From NCBI GenBank assembly GCA_963930775.1, contig OZ005696.1, positions 7,006,001 through 7,070,000 on the forward strand: a stretch of 64,000 nucleotides of DNA, given 5' to 3'. Origin of the DNA: Cliona cf. orientalis. Lineage: Eukaryota > Porifera > Demospongiae > Clionaida > Clionaidae. The translations under genes were made by a program, and so were the position numbers. Below the pieces are notes generated by a model. The model made no database searches. It had not been told where the DNA came from and saw nothing but the letters and a program-made list of their open reading frames with translations. How positions within the stretch are numbered: position 1 is the stretch's first letter; the number at the start of each line of letters is the position of its first letter. This document shows positions 1 to 10,600 of this stretch, piece after piece.

Positions 1-113
1 CTTACAATGACATAATCATAGCGAGCATGAAGTAACACATGAAGAAGATCATAAACCTTAATGAGTTCTCGATACAATGCCCTTGGTCAAGAAGAGTTGC
101 TGTCTACCACTGA

Positions 114-960
114 ATGCGGCGATACGTTGCTCACATATTCAATGGTTCCTTACTGTTCACTCTTTCTGACCTTTATAGGATACTGGTGAGTTCAATCATC
201 CACCGTAACATAGTGAAGGTAGGCCATACATGTAGGTGTGAGTCTGAGTTGGATCCAAACGATGATGATTATTTACGCACATTACCACTTCCATTCCACG
301 AGCAATTCGCTAATCTTTGCAAGATGGCATTTGATGGTGTGATGAAAAATGTGACCATTTTTTCAGCAGATGACCTAAAATGTGATAAGGTTTCACCAGA
401 ATCCGCACTTAGCCTGCTCCATGGTGTACCTAGCTTTGTTCGTTGTATATAGACAGTCTGTTTTCTACAATTTTGTGCACTTGATGATTCAAGAATTCCT
501 TGCAGCTGACTATATCTTACAGTTGCCTTTAGAGGATCAGATTGAAGCATTTAAGAAACTATTTGGCCAGCCCCGATTTGTGGCAGTATTTCAATTTTAT
601 GCTAATAAGGCAAAGTTCGATCAGATGGAGTCAGCTTCTACATTTTGCTCATTTTTTGCACAATTTTTTAGACGAATTCGTTCCCATGTTGATAGCCAAA
701 GTCAGAGACTCCCTCAGAAATGGCAGGGAGATCTAGAATGTCTTAAACACACCGATCCACAAGTTGCCATCTCGGAGGTTACAAACATAGAGCCAAATTC
801 TGTTCCTCAACCACTTTCATTGCTTGACCCACTTCATATTGTGATGTACATTTCTTTGCCCTATTTCGATGTAGGATATGTGCTGGGTTCTGTGAGTGTA
901 GCACGTGATGGTGAAATCAAAATTGAGATTAATTTTGTCTTTGTGTTAGAGATGATGTAA
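114..960 (+). pseudogene. NLR (NACHT-type) gene fragment, frame-broken
   Basis: Two overlapping reading frames together resemble the region just after the NACHT ATPase in animal NLR immune receptors. The first frame (114-452) has a winged-helix-like segment, TLSDLYRILVSS followed by FANLCKMAFDGV and TIFSADDL. The second (open to 960) continues with the family hallmark FVHLMIQEFLAADYIL and then RFVAVFQFYA; PYFDVGYVLGSV near the end resembles the start of an LRR region. A stop codon directly precedes 114 and the frame changes near 430-450, where the family normally reads straight through, so this looks like a decayed or mis-sequenced gene. No P-loop is present; it would lie left of the window. 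An intron at the frame change cannot be excluded. Family assignment comes from motif memory, without a search. Confidence 0.6.
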
Positions 961-1780
961 TGATGTATGGCCATATGAGTGGAGCACGCGTACGACTTCC
1001 GTCTGCATCACAACATGCAAGCACACCTCCTACTGGGCTATCCAATACGTATTGTTCGGTTGATCTATACTTAGTATGTTAGCTTCAAGTACAGACTTTG
1101 ACAGTACACAGCTATTGCAGAGTCTTCCCAAGGTGTGTTCCACCATAAAGGATCGTTTCCTTGTGATGTCGTACATTTCACCAACACTTTTTCGCGGGTT
1201 AATTTCTGTCTTTAGTAGCGATGCTGAATATGACCGCAGCAACATCCTTTTTGTCGGCAATGCCACAAGTGAAGTGCAAATGATGCAAAGTGTTCATCAA
1301 GAATTTGAAGCTTTTCAACAAAACTGTGTGACTCAGTAGCTAATGTACTCTAGACCTACACTAGCGATATCAGACCTCCAAGGGCCTCCAGTAAATCGAA
1401 AATATCTCGGCTCTGGCTGGGAGTACACTCACAGAAAAATTGCGCCAGGTAGCTCACTGAATGAGCTATCTACTGATGCCTTAACTCTGCAAATTGGTTC
1501 AGCGGAATCGCCGCTAGCTTCGTTTTTGTTTGTATTAAGTTTAGGTGGGCGTGGCTACGTAACGGTTTTACGTACGGACGCGTTACAAGCGCCGTTGGAT
1601 AGAGCTCGTGGAGAGCTATCTTCTGATACTCGAACATTGATATTCCACTTAAAAATAATCCGCGGAAAAATCGGTGAAATTTGGAGGTCTGAAATCGCTA
1701 CCTACACTATGACCAGCAAGCAGCTATCGAATCTTATGATTATTATTGAATTGTATTAAGGTACCATTAAATTGCGTGGG
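961..1780. other. Unassigned sequence after the NLR fragment
   Basis: An open frame at 1076-1339 (87 codons, plus) follows an acceptor-like site (ending CTTAG at 1073) and could be an NLR-associated exon, but I recognise no domain in it. The open frame at 1343-1759 has no recognisable motif or coding character and is not called. The first 45 bases of the window resemble a stretch near 33520-33555, suggesting a short dispersed repeat. Confidence 0.3.
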
Positions 1781-2520
1781 CGTGAGGTGGGGGATATGAC
1801 ACCTAAACCACATCAAAGTCATTAGTGAGGTGCATGCTGTGTAACCACGCCCTTTTAATTGCACAGGTCTCAGGGGTGTGGCTGCTAGAGCCGGAAGTGT
1901 TCATTTAATATCCTCCATGGACCGGAAGCCGAGCCGGAAGGGAGGGGCCAGGCCACGCCCAAAACAGCCCCACCCTGTTCCCCAAGGACCACCATTCTCA
2001 ATCAAGTGCCTACTAACCACCGGATGTCCACCGGAAGCCCACAATCAATCCCAATTAAAACACACAGCTTCCTCAAGGCCAAAACACACACAAACACTTG
2101 GAGGCCGTTCTGCCACACCGCCCACGCAAGAGCTCACCTCATTTCCTGTGTGGGCGGAGTAACAACACGTCATCGCAACCACATCCGCTTCAAACCATCG
2201 TCAGCTTCCGTCCAGCCGTACAGGCCCCTCGATTGCACCGCCGTACAGTGCCTCATTAACAGATATGGCCTCACCTTTGACCTCCTGCCACGCCCCCAAA
2301 GCCTCCTGGACGGGTTCAAAGGTCACCACCGCATCCGGGACACGCCCACCTATCGCCGCAGCCAAGTCCCCGGCCCCGATGTCCAAGCACTGGCCTGTGA
2401 AGCCACGCCCAATCGGAAGCAATAAAACCTGCATTAACGCACACGCACACACTCCACACAGTGCCAGGAACACGCCCACATGCTTAATTAGGCCTAATTA
2501 GCTTTTTTTTTTTTTTTTTT
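1781..2520. other. GC-rich intergenic stretch ending in poly-T
   Basis: Rich in CACGCCC and CCGGAAG words. A minus-strand open frame at 2201-2479 looks superficially like a signal peptide plus a small domain, but it begins at GTG, has no upstream in-frame ATG and matches no family I know, so it is not called as a gene. The stretch ends in about 27 nt of mostly T (from 2503) that abuts the family A array. Confidence 0.35.
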
Positions 2521-2529
2521 TTCTTTTTT

Positions 2530-4664
2530 CAAGGCGACCTGAACACTAAGCAGAAAAAAATTGTCCAAAAACCACCATATAATCGAGCTGGGTGCATAGT
2601 GGAACCATACAATGCAAGCAGGCAGCCTAAATTTCAATTTTGTCAAAAAGTTGGTAATGGTCGTCACGTTTATGTGCGCGCGTGGCCCCGCCCCTCACGT
2701 AGCGCGTGGGCAGAAACATTGCAAACGCATGGCTTCCCTGTACAAACATATGGGGAAACTTCAAAGGGCCGTAACTTTAATTGTAAGGTGTGAATCAAAA
2801 ATCTGTCCGGTCAAATCTCTAGTTTCGACCCATTCTGCGTGCCCATGTAAAAATTATCTCCCCAAGTACTCCCAAACCCCCCATGAATTAGATTATTTAA
2901 TTATTTAATTATTTAAATCTTTTCTTTTTTTCTACTTAGTGTTTAACAAGGAGACCAGAACACTAAGCAGAAAAAAAAACTGTCCAAAACCACCACATAG
3001 TTGAGCTGGATGCTTAGTAGAGCCATACAATGCAAGCAGGCACCCTATACTTCAATTTTGACCAAAGTAGGTAAAGGTCGTCACGTTTGTGTGCGCGTGC
3101 CTAACGGGGATTCCCCGTTTTTCACGTAGCGCGTGGGCGGAAAACATTGCAAACGCATGGCTTCCCTATACAAACATATGGGAAAACTTCAAAGGGCCGT
3201 AACTTTAATTCTAAAGTGTGAATCAAAATTCCCTGCCATCAAAATTCTAGTTTTGACTCATTCTGCATGCTCATGTAAAAATTATCCCCCCAAGTACTCC
3301 CAAACCCCCCATGAATTAGATTATTTAATTATTTAATTATTTAAATTTGCTTTTTTTTTCTACTTAGTGTTTAACAAGGAGACCTGAACACTAAGCAGAA
3401 AAAAAAATTGTCCAGAAAACCACATAATACACCTAGGATGCACAGTAGAGCCAATGCAAGCCGCAGGCAGCCTAAACTTCAATTTTGTCAAAAAGTTGGT
3501 AAAAGTCGTCAGAAATCCACAAAATACACCTAGGATGCACAGTAGAGCCTTACAAAGCAAGCAAACAACCTATACTCCAATTTTGAGAATTTTTCTAAAT
3601 AACGCACACCACGGGAATTTCCCGTTTTTCACGTAGCGCGTGGGCGGAAAACATTGCAAACGTATGGCTTCCCTATACAAACATATGGGAAACTTTAAAG
3701 GACCGTAACTTTAATTCTAAGGTGTGAATCAAAATTCCGCTTCCAAGAAATTTCCAAGTACGATCCATTCTGCGTGCTCATATGAATAGTTTGTCATGAA
3801 TAGCTTCCCAGAGTCTCAAACATTATTTACATTAAATCTTTTTTTTTTTCTACTTAGTGTTTAACAAGGCGACCTGAACACTAAGCAGAAAAAAAAATGT
3901 CCAAAACCACCACATAGTTGAGCTGGATGCTTAGTAGAGCCATACAATGCAAGCAGGCAGTCTATACTCCAATTTTGACCAAAGTAGGTAAAGGTCGTCA
4001 CGTTTGTGTGCGCGGGTATTCCCCGTTTTTCACGTAGCGCGTGGGCGGAAAACATTGCAAACGCATGGCTTCCTATACAAACATATGGGAAAACTTCAAA
4101 GGGCCGTAACTTCGATACAAAGGCGTGAATCAAAATTCTTTCAGGTCAAATCTCTAATTTCGACCCATTCTGCGTGCCCATGTAAAAATTATGTCCCTAA
4201 GTACTCCCAAACCCCCCATGAATTAGATTATTTATTTAATTATTTAAATCTTTTTTTTTCTACTTAGTGTTTAACAAGGCGACCAGAACACTAAGCAGAA
4301 AAAAAAATTGTTCGAAAACCGCCACATAGTTGAGCTGGATGCATAGTAGAGCCATACAATGCAAGCAGGCAGCTTATACATCAATTTGATCAAAGTGGGT
4401 AATGGTCGTCACGTTAATGTGCGCGCGTGGCCCCGCCCCTCACGTAGCACGTGGGCGGAAAACATTGCAAATGCATGGCTTCCTATACAAACATATGGGG
4501 TAACTTCGAAGGGCCGTAACTTTAATTCTAAGGTGTGAATCAAAATTCCCCAGGGTCAAATCTCTAGTTTCGACCCATTCTGTGTGCCCATGTAAAAATT
4601 ATCTCCCCAAGTGCTCCCAAACCCCCCAAACATTAATTAATTATATAAATCTTTTTTTTTTTTC
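2530..4664 (+). repeat. Tandem array of family A elements (five units)
   Basis: Five head-to-tail copies of a roughly 390-475 bp element: about 2542-2943, 2959-3371, 3387-3861, 3877-4271 and 4287-4664. Each begins AACACTAAGCAG plus an A-run and ends with a T-run plus CTACTTAGTGTT, imperfect inverted repeats of about 19 bp. Units are separated by a 15-nt spacer such as TAACAAGGCGACCTG. Unit 3 is longer because about 80 bp around a CACCTAGGATGCACAG word is duplicated inside it. The last unit lacks its final CTACTTAGTGT, which reappears at 6684-6694 on the far side of the family B array. Open frames here only reflect shared repeat sequence. No transposase is present, so the units are non-autonomous. 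Confidence 0.85.
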
Positions 4665-6683
4665 AAGCTAAACCACAACCTAAGATAAAAGAATTTTATC
4701 AGCAAGTAATTAGTTAATGGTATGTCACCAGTTCCTATCATATATGTCTGCTACAATAGGTCAGGTATGTGGTAAGGCAGAAAATCTCAACTTGCAAACA
4801 TTGATTACTATACCCACTATAACGTCATAATACTAATGTACAACGTGACATCTGAGATCTGTGTATTTGAGAGTGACTTGGGGCTTGTATATGTAATCAT
4901 CCCCCAGTCTAGATCCAACATAAGGAGCATCACCCTGGAATGTTATTTGTGTATGTAGACTGCCTTCCCAGCATCACTGGCAGTGAAAAAAAAAAGATGG
5001 AAAAAAATTGGCCCCGGGTGGGATTCGAACCAGTGCACGCATTTGACACTGGTTGGCAGACACTGAGCTTAACCATTGCACCATCTGGATAGAAGTCATT
5101 TCCTGCATGCTTTAGTGGTCAGAAATTACTACGACTCGTATTTCAAAACTGAAAGTGAAAATCAAAAATCTGAGACGATTCAATTATTATTTTTGATCTA
5201 CTCTACATGCTGATATAAAAATTATTGCACAATACCTTTTCCTGTGCTTCGAATGCATTATTTACATTACATTACATTACATTACATTACATTACATTTA
5301 TTACATTACATTACACACTCACATATTCTTTTATCTTAGGTTGTAACAAGCTAAACCACAACCTAAGATAAAAGAATTTTATCAACAAGTAATTAGTTAA
5401 CGGTATGTCACCAGTTCCTATCATATATGTCTGCTACAATAGGTCAGGTATGTGGTAAGGCAGAAAATCTCAACTTGCAAACATTGATTACTATACCCAC
5501 TATAACGTCATAATACTAATGTACAACGTGACATCTGAGATCTGTGTATTTGAGAGTGACTTGGGGCTTGTATATGTAATCATCCCCCAGTCTAGATCCA
5601 ACATAAGGAGCATCACCCATGGAATGTTATTTGTGTATGTAGACTGCCTTCCCAGCATCACTGGCAGTGAAAAAAAAAGATGGAAAAAAATTGGCCCCGG
5701 GTTGGATTCGAACCAGTGCACGCATTTGACACTGGTTGGCAGACACTGAGCTTAACCATTGCACCATCTGGATAGAAGTCATTTCCTGCATGCTTTAGTG
5801 GTCAGAAACTACTACGACTCGTATTTAAAAACTGAAAGTGAAAATCAAAAATCTGAGACGATTCAATTATTATTTTTGATCCACTCTACATGCTGATATA
5901 AAAATTATTGCACAATACCTTTTCCTGTGCTTCGAATGCATTATTTACATTACATTACATTACATTACATTACATTACATTTATTACATTACATTACACA
6001 CTCACATATTCTTTTATCTTAGGTTGTAACAAGCTAAACCACAACCTAAGATAAAAGAATTTTATCAACCAGTAATTAGTTAATGGTATGTCACCAGTTC
6101 CTATCATATATGTCTGCTACAATAGGTCAGGTATGTGGTAAGGCAGAAAATCTCAACTTGCAAACATTGATTACTATACCCACTATAATGTCATAATACT
6201 AATGCACAACGTATATCTGGGGCTTGTATATGTAATCATCCCCCAGTCTAGATCCAACATAAGGAGCATTACCCATGGAATGTTATTTGTGTATGTAGAC
6301 TGCCTTCCCAGCATCACTAGCAGTGAAAAAAAGATGGAAAAAAATTGGCCCTGGGTGGGATTCGAACCAGTGCACGCATTTGACACTGGTTGGCAGACAC
6401 TGAGCTTAACCATTGCACCATCTGGACAGTAGTCATTTCCTGCATACTTTAGTGGTCAGAAACTACTACGACTCGTATTTCAAAACTGAAAGTGAAAATC
6501 AAAAATCTGAGACGATTCAATTATTATTTTTGATCCACTCTACATGCTGATATAAAAATTATTGCACAATACCTTTTCCTGTGCTTCGAATGAATTATTT
6601 ACATTACATTACATTACATTACATTACATTACATTAATTACATTACATTACACGCTCACATATTCTTTTATCTTAGGTTGTAA
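4665..6683 (+). repeat. Tandem array of family B elements (three units), inserted in family A
   Basis: Three copies of a 640-670 bp element: 4675-5344, 5358-6027 and 6041-6681. Each begins ACAACCTAAGATAAAAGAA and ends with its exact inverse, TTCTTTTATCTTAGGTTGT. Units are joined by AACAAGCTAAACC. Each carries an (ATTAC)n microsatellite near its right end and a tRNA-like Pol III promoter on the minus strand. Copies are nearly identical, apart from a deletion of about 20 bp near 6210 in the third, so amplification is recent. The array sits between TTTTTTC and TACTTAGTGT, splitting the right end of the fifth family A unit. Confidence 0.85.
5010..5092 (-). repeat. tRNA-like segment with A and B boxes inside family B
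   Basis: On the minus strand each family B unit reads TGGTGCAATGG, a full match to the tRNA A-box consensus (plus coordinates 5073-5083), followed about 40 nt later by GGTTCGAATCC, a perfect B box (5021-5031). The same pair lies at 5756-5766 with 5704-5714 and at 6410-6420 with 6358-6368. The T-stem and acceptor stem pair poorly, so I read this as a tRNA-derived, SINE-like promoter rather than a working tRNA gene. Confidence 0.65.
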
Positions 6684-7540
6684 CTACTTAGTGTATAATA
6701 AGTCGTTGCGGTTAATAGTTAAGCAAGAATGCTTTGATCTTGCTTTGATGTGGGCAATTACCGGCCTTTTCTTCAGGGGCCACTTCCGGTCGCTAATTAC
6801 ACGCGCATAATCATCCCTGGCCGATTCTGGACACGCCCACCTTCGACCAAAAGCACTCGTATGGCCTCTTCGGCCACGCCCCTTCACGATTCGCTAATTG
6901 AATTAGCCATTCCTGACGCTCACGCCCACGCAATTAAATGGTACCTTAAGCTTTCTACAGCGCTATACTAGTGTCATGCAGGGCCTGTTTGGGGCGAGCC
7001 TGAGCTGAGCCTCTGAAAGTCTCTGTCAGTAGCTAGTCTCGTGCCCAGCCCCCTTCATGCACGCGCGAGAAAGGGTCTGGTGAAAAGGGCCGCACTACCG
7101 TGTCCCTCTGGAATGCAATAATTGTCGTTTTGGTGTGCGTTAAATAAGAAACTCGAAAACTTTAACAAAGCTATAGCACAATAGATCAAGAAGACCACTG
7201 ACACATATCCAAGCAGACAATATTAAACAGACAGTCTCATAGTGCCGTGTAGGCCTATACAGCTGCATGCATGATAGTTCCCTCCACATATATAGTCACG
7301 GTCTGCCAACAGTCAAGCCTGATAAAATTTAATTTTAGCTGCCTGTATTGTCAGAGTCAGTTAGCAACACGTCTAACACTAGTTAGTATATACTGTGTAC
7401 AATAGATAGGTCTTAAATAATATTTCCTGCATGCAGTGTGTACACCTATTATACTCTTGGTGAGGCATGAGGGTGGATATTAGCTATAGCTTGATTTGAC
7501 CATGGCCATTACCTGACGCTCTTGTTGACGATCTTTACCG
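6684..7540. other. Right end of family A unit 5, then repeat-rich upstream sequence
   Basis: Bases 6684-6694 are the displaced right end of the last family A unit, followed by a diverged copy of the family A spacer (TAATAAGTCG). The remainder has no gene. A segment near 7030-7110 (TAGTCTCGTGCCCAGCCCCC, later AAAGGGTCTGG) resembles the AGCCTCGTCCCCAGGCC miniature element found elsewhere. A fragment of the same kind at about 7545-7607 lies just before the proposed first exon at 7649. Confidence 0.4.
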
Positions 7541-7648
7541 GAAAAAGTGCCTCATTCTGGATCCCAACCCTCAATCCCCGTTCCTGGAGGGTGGGTCTGG
7601 GAACGAGACTAAGAAGCCGCCCTGCCCTTTTAGGACCTTGAGTTTATA

Positions 7649-7673
7649 ATGGCAGATCATCAGGCCAGTAGAG
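7649..7673 (+). CDS. Candidate first coding exon (25 nt)
   Basis: Reads ATG plus seven codons (MADHQASR) and ends AGAG before GTCAGT, a good donor. It ends in phase 1, exactly what the next Death exon at 8251 needs. Nothing else supports it: an eight-codon match to ATG, donor and phase can arise by chance, so this is only the best start I can see upstream of 8251. Confidence 0.35.
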
Positions 7674-10600
7674 GTCAGTCACATATTTGATCTGCGTTAG
7701 AATTTCTACAAATAATTTACACTTGTATAATTGTTGTAGCGCATGGATGCCTTTTGTTAATTATTGCGGCGTGGCAGAAAGTATTATGGGTGTGTCTAGC
7801 CTCGTCCCCAGGCCCTTTTGTGTTTCCCGGTTTATAAATACGACCCCTACTCTCAGTAAACATACACTCACACACAGGATGATAGCCAAGTAGCCTTCAA
7901 TCTTGAGATCATTCTGTACCACACTAGATCTACCTGCCCCCCAAACTGGTGCCACACCCCCTAACTTTGGCCGATCAGCTTGTAGTGTGGAGGCTGATAA
8001 GCATACCAGCGCTTATGCTGCCTCCTTTTGGGTGGGATCTGGGCTACCCATAGTTCCATACTTGACCGTTTAATCTGGTTCAAAATTTCACCTTGACCAC
8101 TGGCCTGATATCCCAAGCGAGTGGGAGTACGTGTACATGTGCAGTCACCTACACTATGCCTTTCCCTCCCTTGAGGTCCTAATAGAGCTGTAAATTACAA
8201 AAAAAAAAAATATTTTTTAACATCTTATTGATAGCCTTCTTTCCTTGTAGCCCCACTCCTCTCAGTGGATGAGGTGCTCAAAGCAGTGGCAGGAGTCAAC
8301 TGGAGGACACTGGGAAAGTGGCTCGTAGGAGAAGAAATTGAACCTCATATGATAAGATACACTAACCTGGACAGAATCCGTGATACACATAAATCTGATG
8401 AGGCCCGTCTCAGAGCAGTAGTGGAGAAATCTCTCACTAAACTTAGCAGATCATGGAGGCCAATAATTCGGGCTCTTTACTGCGTTGGTGAGATTGACAA
8501 GGCACAACAGATCAGCAGCTATGCTGAACTAATGCAAGGTATGTCACTGTGTAGTGAAATTATTCGACCTGAGCTATATAAAATCTTCTTTGCTGGCTTT
8601 GCTGGACTTATGATATTACAATAGGCAGTCTACTATCACAGCTAGCTATGGTCCAAACTGTGACTAAAGCTAATAATTATTTATAAGGTCATGTGACCAG
8701 CCTGGATGAGTACATGTAGCGTAAAACCTTGACTATCAGCCATAGGGCATAACTCGAAGTAGGAACGGTTCTAGGCTCTACTTCAAAGACCTACAGACTG
8801 GTCTTATGGTTCTCTACACAGGGATATAAAAATACTAGAGCTCTGTAGAGCACATACCCCGCGCGCACATTGTGCAATCTATAGATTTATTTTCGGTGCA
8901 TGGTTTATGAACTTCAGAGAAATAGAAATGCTGCTTTAATAGCCTACTGGGGGTTCCGGTGACACTTGTAAAAGCATGCACTCTCTGAACCCAGACCTAG
9001 CCCAGACTAGGAAGATATGAATTTCTACCTATAATATTATTTTTGTAGCAATAGTAGTATAGCTGTCTTACATTATGATTGGTTCCAGATTTCAGTCACT
9101 ATAGACATCACAAGCATTATTTAGAACATTTAGTTGTGCGCATGAGCAGAAAGCACAATTGGTATGCATATGCATTGATGAGCACTGTCGATAGGCGTGG
9201 CTACGGTGGCCAACAAAAGGGCACTATTTGTGACGCTCGTAGACAGTATTCCTCGATTTGACACACACTAAAGCCAGTTTTTCGCCGAATTCGATTGATT
9301 CGTTGTGATTACGATTTTTGTGCTAACGACAACAACAACAACGACGACACGATGATTACTTTACCCCCTTGCGCATGCGCACGGGGTAAATATACCTTTG
9401 AATAGCAGACACAGTACAGTGATCTCTCCAAACTCCTGTTCGCTGGCCTGTATTATCATCAACCACCAGGTATTATCAGCTGTACATACACCTGCTCTAC
9501 AATTATTATCGGCCAAATCGAGCCTTTTTGTCTGTTGACTCTTACCTGTTCAAAATTGCCACTCCTGGTCAACAGTACTGAAACCAGCAGGTGTGATTAC
9601 CCTTACCAACTAGAGCTCTGTAGAGCACATACCCCGCGCGCTCTGTAGCTATAGTATTGCAACATTCTTGTGTAGAGCTGTTTTGTGACTTGATGATCTT
9701 TACTCTTGTACATCGCAATAATCATCAGAATTCCATTTTAATTATTATTATAATATATAGTTAATGAATCCCTCAGATTATGAAGTGTTGAGCTTTATTT
9801 TCACACAGTTGTGCCTTTGCTAGTCGAACATACTGGTACATATAGTGTCCCTTATAACACAGCTTCCTCTTCAGCTTCATAGGGACCATCTGTGTTTGAG
9901 ATGGAAGCCTTGGCAGAAGGGTACACACAGGAGTGAGATCAGTGGGTACATTGACAGCTGGCCCATGAATCGCACGTTGCTTGCCACAAGGAAGTGCTAC
10001 CATTTTCATGAAGGGGATTCGAAGAGAAATGAGACGTATCTCCAGTGGATTCAGATCTGATATATAGTTCCATTGGAATGTCATCAAGATTCAAATTATT
10101 TGCTTTGGCCTGAGCAGGTAATACTCCCCGTTTCAGACCACTGTGACACGTCTTGCAAATCCATTGCTTATCCTGTGTACTTGCAGATTTAGGGATGACA
10201 AATTCGCTGGGGGCTTTATCATAACTAAATTCTTTAAACTGTTGCACTGTTTTACGGTACATTAGTCGATTGCAGCATACACAGACATAGTCTGGTCCTT
10301 CCTTGATAGCAGAAATAAAAGCTTGGGAAGCTTCAAATACTGTACAACTCTGTCCAATTCTTCTCTGCTTTTGTGCTATTCTCCCTTCTTGACGTTGATT
10401 TTCTCTGGCGTCGTTATCTAGTGAAGCTCGTTTCCTATATATATACAAAAGGTATAATATCAATAATTCAGGAATAATATTATCAATAATTGCATATAAA
10501 CATTCTAATGCACTACCGTTTCTTTGAGGTGGCATCCTTTTGCCTTCTTTCCTCTTTCTCTATTAGTATCTCTAACTGGCGCTTGGCTGCCTTGGCCTCG

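Noticed and set aside
2201..2479. Minus-strand open frame resembling a secreted small protein
   Set aside because: Starts at GTG, has no upstream ATG or splice acceptor in frame, and matches no family I recognise.
2599..4267. Open frames recurring in each family A unit (KHCKRMASLYKHMGKLQRAV)
   Set aside because: The peptide recurs only because the DNA repeats; frames differ in start and end between units and the inverted-repeat structure explains the region.
5010..6429. Three tRNA genes
   Set aside because: A and B boxes are perfect, but T-stem and acceptor stem do not pair well; better explained as a tRNA-derived promoter in a repeat.
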